The notes: generated by a model not told the origin, from the sequence alone. 8,233 bases of DNA from Desulfobacterales bacterium (GCA_030689795.1 JAUYEO010000328.1:1-8233), one strand, 5' to 3'. Counted from the first letter of the stretch, positions 1 through 6,538 are shown. Made by a program: numbers and translations.

Positions 1-123
1 AACTTACTAACAATTGTTCAAAAACTACCACACACCATTTCCGGTGTCAAGTTGTTTGCCTTTTCACAGAGATGCGTTAAAAATTGATTTGCAGAAATAC
101 CTGTAAAAATATAGAAAAGAAAA

Positions 124-897
124 ATGAGACTATTTTTTATCGAAGAATCCGAACTCTCCGGGCCAAATCCTTTGGTAAGAGGAGTTGATGCCCATCATAT
201 TATAAATGTTCTTCGATTAAAAACCGGCGACAGAATTGGGCTTTTTGACGGAACGGGGAAACAGTACGAAGCAAGGATATCCGCTTTGTCTTCAGCGAAG
301 ATTGAAGTTTCTGTTCTCGGGTCTTCCGATCCCGGTGTCGAATCTCCTCTTGAACTGGTTGTTGCCCAGTCTTTTCTTAAAGAAGGCAAAATGGACGATC
401 TTGTCCGCAAGCTTACCGAACTCGGCATTTCGAGGTGGATACCATTTATATCCGAACGTTCGGTGCCGAGGCCGGATGACAAACGTATTCTTGCCCGGAC
501 AAATAGATGGGAGAAAATTGCAAAAGAGGCCGCCAAACAGTGCAAACGCGTCAAAATAACCGGAATAGGGAAGGCGGTTTCATTTGAAGATATTATAGCT
601 CTTGAAAAAGATTTCGATCTTAAAATATTGTTCTGGGAAAATGAAAAAAATCTTCTTGATCCAAAGAGCCTTGCTGCCGGGCGTGGTGACCTGAAAAAAA
701 TTCTTGTGATGTTCGGGCCTGAAGGAGGTTTTGCGGCTAATGAAATTGAAAAGGCAAAAGAGAGCGGATTTATAACAGCCGGCATCGGCCCCCGTATTCT
801 TAAAGCGGAGACAGCCGCTGTCTGCGCATGTGCCCTGATGCAATTTCTTTTCGGGGATATGGGAAAAAATCTTGACAAGGGTGAGGGGTTAAAATAA
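124..897 (+). CDS. rsmE: 16S rRNA (uracil-1498-N3)-methyltransferase RsmE
   Basis: Cytoplasmic SAM-dependent enzyme of the SPOUT superfamily; the family methylates N3 of U1498 in 16S rRNA of the 30S subunit. The 257-residue length is typical. An N-terminal PUA-like RNA-binding part is visible (HHIINVLRLKTGD at residues 24-36, with FDGTG following). The trefoil-knot methyltransferase part follows: KMDDLVRKLTELG (89-101), EKIAKEAAKQC (130-140), then the two SAM-site signatures FGPEGGF (197-203) and GIGPRILKAETAAV (220-233). The ATG is preceded only by an A-rich stretch with no strong Shine-Dalgarno, but residues MRLFF match the usual RsmE N-terminus, so the start is likely right. No clear promoter is visible in the 123 bases upstream. 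No partner gene (for example prmA) lies next to it within the window. It is followed by a large palindrome and tRNA-Phe on the same strand. Confidence 0.95.
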   Translation: MRLFFIEESELSGPNPLVRGVDAHHIINVLRLKTGDRIGLFDGTGKQYEARISALSSAKIEVSVLGSSDPGVESPLELVVAQSFLKEGKMDDLVRKLTELGISRWIPFISERSVPRPDDKRILARTNRWEKIAKEAAKQCKRVKITGIGKAVSFEDIIALEKDFDLKILFWENEKNLLDPKSLAAGRGDLKKILVMFGPEGGFAANEIEKAKESGFITAGIGPRILKAETAAVCACALMQFLFGDMGKNLDKGEGLK

Positions 898-919
898 ATA
901 GGACTCCTGATTTTTAACA

Positions 920-1063
920 TGAGCCCTTTGAAGAACATCCAATTTTGACCAAGTACAAGGAAGGCGATAATTTTAACCACAGGAATACATTGAGTATTTC
1001 GAGGATTGAAATTTGAGCCTGACGCAGTAATCGGGCAAAAGGGGGTGTTATGCAATGGTCTCA
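920..1063. repeat. Large imperfect palindrome (about 144 bp), possible dispersed non-coding element
   Basis: Nearly the whole gap between rsmE and tRNA-Phe folds on itself around position 991. The apex is a perfect small hairpin, AATAC (984-988) / GTATT (994-998). Farther out, TTTTGACC (943-950) pairs with GGGCAAAA (1033-1040), 7 of 8. AACATCC (934-940) pairs with GGGTGTT (1043-1049) with one G-T. The outermost arm TGAG.CC (920-926) pairs with GG.CTCA (1057-1063). The outer 21-base arms agree at 16 positions plus one wobble. No convincing ORF lies in it. The style (long, gapped, centred palindrome between genes) suggests a REP/MITE-like mobile or structural element, or a read-through attenuator for rsmE. 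Seen directly: the symmetry. Inferred: that it is a dispersed repeat. Confidence 0.75.
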
Positions 1064-1067
1064 ACAG

Positions 1068-1140
<73 letters not shown>

Positions 1141-1153
1141 CCTCCTGTAAATT

Positions 1154-1193
1154 AAAAGGCTTGGCCTGATTCATGCCAAGCCTTTTTGTTTTT
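1154..1193 (+). terminator. Rho-independent terminator of tRNA-Phe
   Basis: A perfect 12-bp inverted repeat, AAAAGGCTTGGC (1154-1165) and GCCAAGCCTTTT (1175-1186), encloses a 9-base loop. The run of T at 1183-1187 and 1188-1193 (interrupted by one G) follows the G/C-rich stem. It ends transcription of the tRNA and separates it from plsY. Confidence 0.92.
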
Positions 1194-1204
1194 AAAAACG
1201 ATGT

Positions 1205-1232
1205 TTGAATTTATCCCAAAGCGTGCTATTTT
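1205..1232 (+). promoter_or_regulatory. Possible plsY promoter
   Basis: TTGAAT (1205-1210) and TATTTT (1227-1232) are 16 bases apart, each matching the sigma-70 boxes at 4 of 6 positions. They sit just after the tRNA terminator and about 36 bases before the plsY ATG. This is a weak match chosen partly by position. Confidence 0.33.
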
Positions 1233-1267
1233 TCAGGTCTGGAAGAAACTTAAAATTGAAGGCCGGA

Positions 1268-1882
1268 ATGGATATCTTTCAAATTATTAAGCTTGCCGGA
1301 CCCGTTATCGGAGCTTATCTGCTCGGTTCCGTTCCTTTCGGACTGATTCTTACAAAAAAATTCGCATCCGTTGACATCAGGGCGGAAGGAAGCGGGAACA
1401 TAGGGGCAACAAATGTCAGGCGTGTGGCCGGGACGGCTCTCGGAGCCCTGACCCTTGCCGGAGATTTTCTAAAGGGGGTGATTCCCGTATATATTGCCGC
1501 GGTACTGACAGGCGATAAAGGATCATGCGGCGAATTTTATATTTCTGTCACGGCAATTGCCGCTTTCTGGGGACATCTTTATCCGGTTTTTCTGAAATTC
1601 AAAGGCGGGGGGAAAGGGGTCGCAACGGCTGCCGGTTGCTTTCTTGTAATCTCGCCGCTGTCGTTTCTTGCGGCAATAATGCTGTTTGCAGTTGTAGTTT
1701 TTTTTTACAGGCGCGTTTCCGCCGGATCTCTTGCGGCTTCAGCTCTTCTTCCTTTTGCGGTATGGGTTGCAAACCACTCCGTTTTCTATACCTTTTGTGC
1801 CGTGATTATTTCGGCATTCATATTTTTCCGCCACAGGGAGAATATCAAGCGTCTTATTTACGGCACCGAACCGGAAAGATGA
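1268..1882 (+). CDS. plsY: Acyl-phosphate:glycerol-3-phosphate acyltransferase PlsY
   Basis: Integral inner-membrane enzyme that moves an acyl group from acyl-phosphate (made by PlsX) to the 1-position of glycerol-3-phosphate, the first step of phospholipid synthesis in most bacteria. Counting from the ATG at 1268 the protein has 204 residues, normal for PlsY. The three conserved loop motifs are present: GSGNIGATN (41-49) after DIRAE, FKGGGKGVATAAG (111-123) preceded by GHLYP (102-106), and RHRENIKRL (188-196). Hydrophobic segments lie near 6-29, 56-82, 91-108, 124-147 and 155-187. The frame is open upstream to a TTG at 1205, but that would add 21 non-conserved residues. The ATG at 1268 has GAAGG (1258-1262) five bases before it and brings the first membrane helix to the N-terminus, so it is preferred. 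It converges on polA, and no PlsX or other lipid gene is adjacent. Confidence 0.95.
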   Translation: MDIFQIIKLAGPVIGAYLLGSVPFGLILTKKFASVDIRAEGSGNIGATNVRRVAGTALGALTLAGDFLKGVIPVYIAAVLTGDKGSCGEFYISVTAIAAFWGHLYPVFLKFKGGGKGVATAAGCFLVISPLSFLAAIMLFAVVVFFYRRVSAGSLAASALLPFAVWVANHSVFYTFCAVIISAFIFFRHRENIKRLIYGTEPER

Positions 1883-1886
1883 GAGG

Positions 1887-2019
1887 GGGACGCAGATTTT
1901 CGCCGATACCCGCAGATAACTATTTTCTCAAATTATCAAATGCCTTACGTTTCACTTTCGCCTCACGGCTTTAGTTCTTTATATTGAAAATCCTGGCAAT
2001 CTGCGTTCATCTGCGTCCC
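1887..2019. repeat. Inverted-repeat element with 10-bp-periodic arms between plsY and polA
   Basis: Perfect 11-bp terminal inverted repeats, GGGACGCAGAT (1887-1897) and ATCTGCGTCCC (2009-2019), enclose 111 bases. The arms are internally repetitive with a 10-base period. The left arm has CGCAGAT (1891), CGCCGAT (1901) and CGCAGAT (1911). The right arm has ATCTGCG at 1999 and 2009. A further matching pair is ATTTTC (1922-1927) / GAAAAT (1986-1991). No gene is supported inside. It fills the 163-bp gap where plsY and polA converge, so it could serve as a two-way transcription stop or be a small non-autonomous mobile element. From memory, short CGCAGAT-type periodic repeats of this kind recur between genes in many anaerobes; copy number here could not be checked. 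Confidence 0.7.
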
Positions 2020-2045
2020 AAAAGGAAATTCCTATACAATCAAGC

Positions 2046-4736
2046 TCAGTGTGCTTCCGCCCAGTTTCTGCCTGACGAGATGTTTACCTTGAGAGGAACC
2101 TTGAGATTCCATACTCCTTCCATGATGTCTTTCACAAGCCGGCTTACCGCGTCAAGCTCTTCAGGCGGCACTTCAAAAACAAGCTCATCATGGACAGAGA
2201 GCAGCATCGCGGTCTTAAAACCTCTTTCATCGATAGCCCTGTCTATATTGATCATCGCAACCTTTATAAGATCGGCCGCCGTTCCCTGTATCGGAGTGTT
2301 AACGGCGATGCGTTCCGCCGCAGCCCGTACAATTTTATTGGAACTGTCTATATCGGTAAGAAGTCTGATACGCCCGAGAAGTGTGCCGGATTTTTTGTTC
2401 TCGAAAGCCTCTTTTTTTGTCCGGTCGATAAATGCCCTTACTCCTTTGTATCTCGCAAAGTAATTGTCTATGTAAGTCTGGGCCATCTTCTGGCTGATGC
2501 CAAGCTCCTTTGAAAGGCTGAAAGCGCCCATTCCGTAAATGATGCTGAAATTTATTATCTTTGCCTGCCTTCTTAACTCCGGCGTTATAAATTCCGGAAA
2601 AACCTGGAATACCTCGGTTGCCGTTCTCGTATGAATATCCTCATCTTCTGAAAAAGCCTTTATAAGAATTTCATCATCAGAGCAGTGGGCAAGTATTCTG
2701 AGTTCTATCTGAGAATAATCGGCTGAAAGGAGGCGCCATCCCTTTTGAGGTATGAAGGCGCTTCTTATCTCTTTTCCCTCATCGGTTTTTATCGGAATAT
2801 TCTGCAGGTTCGGATTGGAACTGCTGAGCCGTCCAGTCGCGGTGACGGTCTGGTTATATGACGTATGCACTCGTCCGGTTTCAGGATTCATCATTTCTAT
2901 CAGGGCATCGGCGTATGTTGATTTTAATTTGGAAAGCGTTCTGTGTCTTAATATCAGCGCCGGCATTTCATGCCTTGAAGCAAGCTCAGTAAGCACATCC
3001 ACATCGGTTGAATATCCCGTCCTTTTTTTTGTCTTCTTCATAACGGGAAGCGACAGTTTTTCAAAAAGAACCTCTCCCAGCTGCTGCGGCGATTTTATGT
3101 TGAATGTCATGCCTGCGAGCGAGTATATCCTGCCTTCAAGCTCTTCTATCTGCGCTTCAAAATGTTTGGAAAGCTCGCGAAGCCTCTGTGTGTCGACACA
3201 TATGCCTTTCATCTCCATCTTCATGAGAACGGGTATAAGCGGCATTTCAACATTCTCAAAAAGATCCTTTACCCCGATATTCGAAAGCTTCGGCAAAAGC
3301 ACATCATGGGCCATAAGGGTAATGTCGGCATCTTCACAGGCATAAGATACGGCCTTTTCTACAGGAACACCCGCAAAACCCGAATCCGGCTTTTTCCCTG
3401 CCGTCTCTTCGAAGGTGATTTTTTTATGGCCCAGAAAATCAAGCGCTATCTGGTCAAGGTTGTGTGCGCGCTTGGAGGGATTTATTAGATAGGATGCCAC
3501 CATCGTATCAAAGGAGACTCCGGCAAGCCCGACTCCATGCCGTTTTAATACCATCCAGTCATACTTTATATTCTGACCTATCTTTTTTATGGCAGGATTT
3601 TCAAAAACGCTTTTAAGTTTAAGGAGCACTTCCTTCCGGTCAGGCTGTTCAGGCGCACCTTCATAATTATGGGCAAGCGGTATATAAAACGCTTCGTGGG
3701 GTTTTAATGAAAATGAAATTCCAACCAGTTCTGCTTTCATCGGGTCTTCAGATGTCGTTTCTGTGTCAAGGGCAAAATGGTCTGCCGATTCAAGCCTTGA
3801 AATTACCGCAGAAAGTGTTTCCATGTCCGGAATCAGCTTATATTCCTTTCCCGAAAGATCTGAAGTGCCGGATACACTCTGCTGAAGCTGCCGAAACTCC
3901 AGTTCCTGAAACAGCTCTGATAATCTCTGGTTGTCCGGATTTTTAAAACGAAACGAATCCATGTCAAAATCGACAGGGACCCGTGTATCTATTTCGACAA
4001 GCCGCCTGCTTAAAAAAGCCTGCTCTTTAAACTGAATCAGGTTTTCATGCTGCTTTTTCTTTGTGACGGAAACGAGATTGTCGTAGAGATTATTCATGTT
4101 CCCGAAAGTTTTTATCAGATCAAGAGCGGTTTTTGGCCCTATGCCGGGCACACCCGGAACATTATCCGAAGTATCTCCTGAAAGCCCCATGACATCTATC
4201 ATCTGCCGCGGATCAAGTCCGAGCTCTTGCTTCAGAGAATTTAAATCGGTTGTCTTATCCTTCATGGGATCCCAGATAACCGATTTATCCGTCACAAGCT
4301 GGAGGAAATCCTTGTCTCCCGTCACCATTACAACAAAAAAGCCTGATTCCTCAGCCCGGCGCGCGATAGTTCCTATAAGATCGTCCGCTTCATACCCCGG
4401 CATTTCAATTACGGTAAGGTTAAAGGCCCTTGTTATATCCTTTATATAGGGTATCTGCACCTGCAGATCTTCCGGCATGGGAGGCCGTGTAGCCTTGTAT
4501 TCTTTGAAAAGAACGTGCCTGAATGTCGGGCCTTTGGAATCAAAAACCATAACCACGTATTTCGGAGCCCAGTCTTCTATGAGTTTGATGAGAATTCTGG
4601 CAAATCCAAAGATTGCATTTGTGGGGAGGCCCTTTGAATTGGAAAGGCTTCTTATGGCATGGTAGGCCCGATGAATATACGCGCTTCCGTCAATAAGAAA
4701 AAGTGTTTTATCAGGATAGTCGGGTTTTTTTTCCAA
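2046..4736 (-). CDS. polA: DNA polymerase I (5'-3' exonuclease, 3'-5' exonuclease and polymerase)
   Basis: 896 residues, full length, acting in Okazaki-fragment processing and repair synthesis. The 5'-3' exonuclease (about 10-290) shows FLIDGSAYIHRAYHA (13-27), GYEADDLIG (114-122), VTGDKDFLQLV (138-148) and the H3TH stretch GLSGDTSDNVPGVPGIGPKT (184-203). The proofreading domain (about 300-490) has its acidic residues intact: DTET (324-327), NIKYD (389-393) and YACEDAD (465-471). So it should edit, unlike Taq PolA. The polymerase domain shows motif A DYSQIELR (673-680), motif B RRQAKIINFSIIYG (722-735) and motif C VHDELVF (848-854). The O-helix Phe730 is the residue linked to dideoxynucleotide discrimination. 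The start is TTG at 4736, supported by AAGGA six bases upstream (4743-4747) and by the lack of an earlier in-frame ATG. The stop of the HD gene is 13 bases upstream, so the two are almost certainly co-transcribed. Confidence 0.98.
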   Translation of the reverse strand: MEKKPDYPDKTLFLIDGSAYIHRAYHAIRSLSNSKGLPTNAIFGFARILIKLIEDWAPKYVVMVFDSKGPTFRHVLFKEYKATRPPMPEDLQVQIPYIKDITRAFNLTVIEMPGYEADDLIGTIARRAEESGFFVVMVTGDKDFLQLVTDKSVIWDPMKDKTTDLNSLKQELGLDPRQMIDVMGLSGDTSDNVPGVPGIGPKTALDLIKTFGNMNNLYDNLVSVTKKKQHENLIQFKEQAFLSRRLVEIDTRVPVDFDMDSFRFKNPDNQRLSELFQELEFRQLQQSVSGTSDLSGKEYKLIPDMETLSAVISRLESADHFALDTETTSEDPMKAELVGISFSLKPHEAFYIPLAHNYEGAPEQPDRKEVLLKLKSVFENPAIKKIGQNIKYDWMVLKRHGVGLAGVSFDTMVASYLINPSKRAHNLDQIALDFLGHKKITFEETAGKKPDSGFAGVPVEKAVSYACEDADITLMAHDVLLPKLSNIGVKDLFENVEMPLIPVLMKMEMKGICVDTQRLRELSKHFEAQIEELEGRIYSLAGMTFNIKSPQQLGEVLFEKLSLPVMKKTKKRTGYSTDVDVLTELASRHEMPALILRHRTLSKLKSTYADALIEMMNPETGRVHTSYNQTVTATGRLSSSNPNLQNIPIKTDEGKEIRSAFIPQKGWRLLSADYSQIELRILAHCSDDEILIKAFSEDEDIHTRTATEVFQVFPEFITPELRRQAKIINFSIIYGMGAFSLSKELGISQKMAQTYIDNYFARYKGVRAFIDRTKKEAFENKKSGTLLGRIRLLTDIDSSNKIVRAAAERIAVNTPIQGTAADLIKVAMINIDRAIDERGFKTAMLLSVHDELVFEVPPEELDAVSRLVKDIMEGVWNLKVPLKVNISSGRNWAEAH

Positions 4737-4742
4737 TATAAT

Positions 4743-4747
4743 TCCTT
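4743..4747 (-). promoter_or_regulatory. Ribosome binding site fixing the TTG start of polA
   Basis: AAGGA on the minus strand is separated by six bases from the TTG at 4734-4736. It lies in the 13-base gap after the stop codon of the HD-domain gene. The next Met in PolA is at residue 63, inside the conserved exonuclease core, so the TTG is the sensible start. Confidence 0.75.
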
Positions 4748-4749
4748 GG

Positions 4750-5328
4750 TTATAATCCTAGTTGATCTGCAATTTCAGTCATGGCCTTTATGCTGATTCC
4801 TACAAACTCATCAATCGGAATGCCTGTTTTTTCGCACTCCAATATCCTCTCCCTGCTGACCGCACGGGCGAAATGCTGGGTTTTCATCCTTTTTGTAACA
4901 GAGCTTACCTTGACGCTTGAAATTTTTTTATCCGGATAAATAAGGGCTGTAGCCACTATCATCCCGGTTATGCTTTCGGCGCAGGTTAATGCGTGCTCGA
5001 AAATCGACGAGCGGACAAGGCCAAGCCCTTCAGCATTATGCTTTTTAATAACGTCGGCTATCTCAGGCGAAACACCTTTTTCTTCAAGCATTTTCGCCGA
5101 AACTGCGCCATGACTTGCCGAATCCTCGCCCGTAATTTCGTAATCAAGATCATGGAGCAGTCCCGCGATGCCCCACAGATCCAAGTCTTTTTCAAATTTA
5201 ACAGCAAGTGCTCTCATGATTGCTTCAGACGCAAGGCAGTGAGCGACCAGTTTCTCATTTTTAAGATGCTCCCTTAAAAGGAGGAGGGCATCTTCTCTTG
5301 TAATTCCGGCTCCGGACGCATCAGTCAT
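4750..5328 (-). CDS. HD-domain phosphohydrolase family protein of unknown substrate
   Basis: 192-residue soluble protein of the small HD superfamily, which contains metal-dependent phosphohydrolases. Candidate metal ligands are visible: His30 (VAHCLASE), the eponymous His59-Asp60 in GLLHDLDYE (56-64), His73 and His97. The helix CAESITGMIVATALI (116-130) is typical of a subgroup often annotated only as 'HDIG domain protein'. In relatives, as I recall them, an Asp precedes this helix. Here Glu118 may replace it, so activity is uncertain. The ATG at 5328 has AGGAGA six bases upstream (5335-5340) and overlaps the toxin stop codon as ATGA, suggesting translational coupling. polA begins 13 bases after its stop. 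The substrate (a nucleotide or otherwise) cannot be read from the sequence. Confidence 0.85.
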   Translation of the reverse strand: MTDASGAGITREDALLLLREHLKNEKLVAHCLASEAIMRALAVKFEKDLDLWGIAGLLHDLDYEITGEDSASHGAVSAKMLEEKGVSPEIADVIKKHNAEGLGLVRSSIFEHALTCAESITGMIVATALIYPDKKISSVKVSSVTKRMKTQHFARAVSRERILECEKTGIPIDEFVGISIKAMTEIADQLGL

Positions 5329-5657
5329 TTTATCTCTCCTGTTATCTCTTTGGTACTTTCAGACAGTTCTGGTTCATTTGGAAGCTGCGCACCATGCCAC
5401 ACCGCGATGATCCAAATGATATTTCCTTTGATTTTATAAAAAAAACGGTAAGGCGGAATGACTATCTCCCGGTAGGGAAGCTCAGGAAATTCCGGAATTA
5501 CTCTTCCGGATTCCGGAAAGGTTTCAAGCCTGCGAAGGATCTTTTCAGTTCGATCCCTGAAACCGGCTGCCGCTGACGGTTTGTCCCGCCGGATATATTC
5601 AATAGCAGACAGAAACTGTGCTCTGGCAGAAGGGGCAAAACGGATTTTTAATTTCAC
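5325..5657 (-). CDS. RelE/ParE-family toxin of a type II toxin-antitoxin pair
   Basis: 110 residues with the compact RelE/ParE fold pattern: KIRFAPSARAQFLSAIEYI (4-22), two amphipathic N-terminal helices, LRRLETFPESGR (41-52), YREIVIPPYRFFY (62-74) and the C-terminal strand IIWIIAVWHG (80-89). Family members either cleave mRNA on the ribosome (RelE) or poison DNA gyrase (ParE). The pattern PESGR...YR..Y...V.HG fits ParE-like members somewhat better, but the target cannot be assigned safely. The start is GTG at 5657, with GGGAG (5663-5667) five bases upstream, and it overlaps the antitoxin stop as GTGA. Its own stop overlaps the ATG of the HD-domain gene. The ORF is intact and shows no frameshift, so the toxin is probably functional when not neutralised. 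Confidence 0.87.
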   Translation of the reverse strand: MKLKIRFAPSARAQFLSAIEYIRRDKPSAAAGFRDRTEKILRRLETFPESGRVIPEFPELPYREIVIPPYRFFYKIKGNIIWIIAVWHGAQLPNEPELSESTKEITGEIK

Positions 5658-5935
5658 GACGGCTCCCGTGAAAGTAACAAATCGGCATCAGCAAGTACAG
5701 CGTCCAAATCATAACCCTCGCCAGTGTCTGTTTCTCTATCTCCTTTAGCCAGAAGACGCAGAAGCTCTTTATCGTGCTCGGATTTTTCATATGCCTCGAT
5801 ACCTATCATAACTGCCGCTGCCCGTCCTCTTTGAGTAATTATGATAGGGGCTTTATTATCCCTTAATTGTTTCAGCACGTTGGCAGCGTCCTGTCTTAAA
5901 TCGCTTACCGGAAGGATATTCATAAGCTTTCCCAT
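5654..5935 (-). CDS. Phd/YefM-family antitoxin
   Basis: 93-residue protein matching the Phd/YefM antitoxin pattern: an N-terminal DNA-binding and dimer domain with LPVSDLRQDAANVLKQL (8-24), then PIIITQRGRAAAVMIGIEAYE (30-50). An acidic, likely disordered tail (about 52-93) would wrap the toxin. It should neutralise the RelE/ParE protein encoded next to it and repress their shared promoter. The ATG at 5935 is chosen over the Met at residue 5 because a near-perfect AGGAGGT (5941-5947) stands five bases before it. This is the strongest ribosome site in the window and consistent with antitoxin being made in excess. The toxin GTG overlaps its stop codon by four bases. Confidence 0.9.
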   Translation of the reverse strand: MGKLMNILPVSDLRQDAANVLKQLRDNKAPIIITQRGRAAAVMIGIEAYEKSEHDKELLRLLAKGDRETDTGEGYDLDAVLADADLLLSREPS

Positions 5936-5950
5936 TATGTACCTCCTGTT

Positions 5951-5981
5951 GTATGTTTACACGTACCACCGAATGTAACAT
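5951..5981 (-). promoter_or_regulatory. Candidate operator of the toxin-antitoxin operon
   Basis: Two short palindromes lie just upstream of the antitoxin ribosome site. The first is ATGT-A-ACAT (5973-5981, perfect 4-bp arms). The second is an imperfect one at 5951-5966 with outer arms GTA/TAC and inner GT/AC, symmetric at 6 of 8 pairs. Phd-type antitoxins usually bind such paired palindromes overlapping their promoter. I could not assign -35 and -10 boxes with confidence. Confidence 0.3.
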
Positions 5982-6093
5982 AAAGCAAGCTATTAATATG
6001 CCGGAAGCAAAATTTATGAACTCATACAAACATACTCCTTTCCTATCCTTTGATTGAATAATTTAACAGATGTTAAAATTTCAAAAAAACTGA

Positions 6094-6121
6094 TTGACAG
6101 GTCTGAAATTTTGTATATATT
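6094..6121 (+). promoter_or_regulatory. Sigma-70-type promoter of the arsR-like gene
   Basis: A perfect -35 box TTGACA (6094-6099) is followed after 16 bases by TATATT (6116-6121), 5 of 6 to the -10 consensus. The predicted transcription start near 6128 falls inside the operator-like sequence, so a bound repressor would block it. Confidence 0.75.
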
Positions 6122-6122
6122 A

Positions 6123-6156
6123 GTTCGAAAATTATCGAATTATAAAAGTATCAAAT
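6123..6156 (+). promoter_or_regulatory. Candidate ArsR operator 1 (autoregulation)
   Basis: GTTCGAAA-AT-TATCGAAT (6123-6140) is an 8-2-8 inverted repeat with 6 of 8 pairs. A further half-site TATCAAAT follows at 6149-6156, 16 bases after the first. The block TTATCGAATTATAAAA (6132-6147) recurs with a single change ahead of the downstream flavodoxin/ferredoxin gene. It overlaps the predicted transcription start, as expected for an ArsR-type repressor. Confidence 0.6.
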
Positions 6157-6180
6157 TGAACTTAATAAGGTTTTGTATTT

Positions 6181-6477
6181 ATGGATTCGGCAAAACTGTC
6201 AAAAATCATGAAAGCACTTTCAAACCAGACGCGCCTGGAACTGTACCTGCAAATTGCAAAACAGAGCGAAGCCAATTTTGAAACAGGGTGTGAATGTTTG
6301 ATCACGGACATCGTCGGATCTTTAAGTATCGGCGCCCCGACCATTTCCCACCATTTGAAGGAACTGGCAAACGCAGATCTTATTATTACCGAAAGGCGGG
6401 GAAAATTTCTGGCAGCCAGAATAAATAAGGAAACCATTCAGGCGTCAAGCGCGATTTTATCCTTAGTAGAAAAATGA
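6181..6477 (+). CDS. ArsR/SmtB-family transcriptional regulator
   Basis: 98-residue winged-helix repressor of the ArsR/SmtB family; the family binds DNA as a dimer and lets go on binding metals, metalloids or redox-active molecules. Visible are the opening helix MKALSNQTRLELYLQI (10-25), the recognition helix GAPTISHHLKELANADLI (51-68) and the wing ITERRGKFLAARI (69-81). Cys37 and Cys39 sit in TGCECLITDI (36-45). This resembles but does not exactly match the classical ELCVCDL sensor site of ArsR, being placed a few residues ahead of the Asp43 that would correspond to it. The start is ATG at 6181 with AAGG (6167-6170) ten bases upstream, rather weak. It has its own promoter and likely regulates itself and the flavodoxin/ferredoxin gene 87 bases downstream. 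The signal sensed is not known; thiol-based redox or metal sensing is inferred from the two cysteines. Confidence 0.9.
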   Translation: MDSAKLSKIMKALSNQTRLELYLQIAKQSEANFETGCECLITDIVGSLSIGAPTISHHLKELANADLIITERRGKFLAARINKETIQASSAILSLVEK

Positions 6478-6520
6478 CGGCTTCGTAAAAAGTAACAAAC
6501 AAAATTTTTTTATTCTTACA

Positions 6521-6538
6521 ATTCGATACTTATCAAAT
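6521..6538 (+). promoter_or_regulatory. Candidate ArsR operator 2, before the flavodoxin/ferredoxin gene
   Basis: ATTCGATA-CT-TATCAAAT is an 8-2-8 inverted repeat with 7 of 8 pairs. The overlapping block TTATCAAATTATAAAA (6530-6545) differs from the block in operator 1 at one base in 16. A poor promoter candidate (CTTACA at 6515-6520, TATAAA at 6539-6544, 18 apart) would place the operator between the boxes. Confidence 0.6.

Noticed and set aside
32..47. Small hairpin ACACC-ATTTCC-GGTGT near the left edge
   Set aside because: Only five base pairs, with no proper T run after it; too weak for a terminator call.
195..1064. Long minus-strand ORF of 289 codons across rsmE and the palindrome
   Set aside because: It is the antisense of a clear rsmE gene, its start lies inside the non-coding palindrome, and its product shows no recognisable domain.
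1205..1267. Upstream TTG extension of plsY
   Set aside because: It adds 21 residues not seen in PlsY proteins and lacks a ribosome site; the ATG at 1268 has GAAGG at good spacing.
1984..2463. Plus-strand ORF of 159 codons overlapping the end of polA
   Set aside because: Its start falls within the inverted-repeat element and most of it is antisense to the conserved polymerase domain of polA.
2752..3345. Plus-strand ORF of 197 codons inside polA
   Set aside because: It is antisense to conserved polA sequence, serine-rich without motifs, and has no ribosome site noted.
4001..4200. Loss of proofreading or exonuclease function in PolA
   Set aside because: On checking, the acidic residues of both exonuclease domains and the polymerase motifs A, B and C are all present, so this is an ordinary three-activity PolA.
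5599..5790. Minus-strand 63-codon ORF overlapping the antitoxin and toxin
   Set aside because: It lies in a different frame over two well-supported genes and has no ribosome site or recognised domain.
6478..6520. Possible terminator after the arsR-like gene
   Set aside because: The T run at 6505-6511 has no G/C-rich hairpin before it; the A/T complementarity is what such base composition gives by chance.
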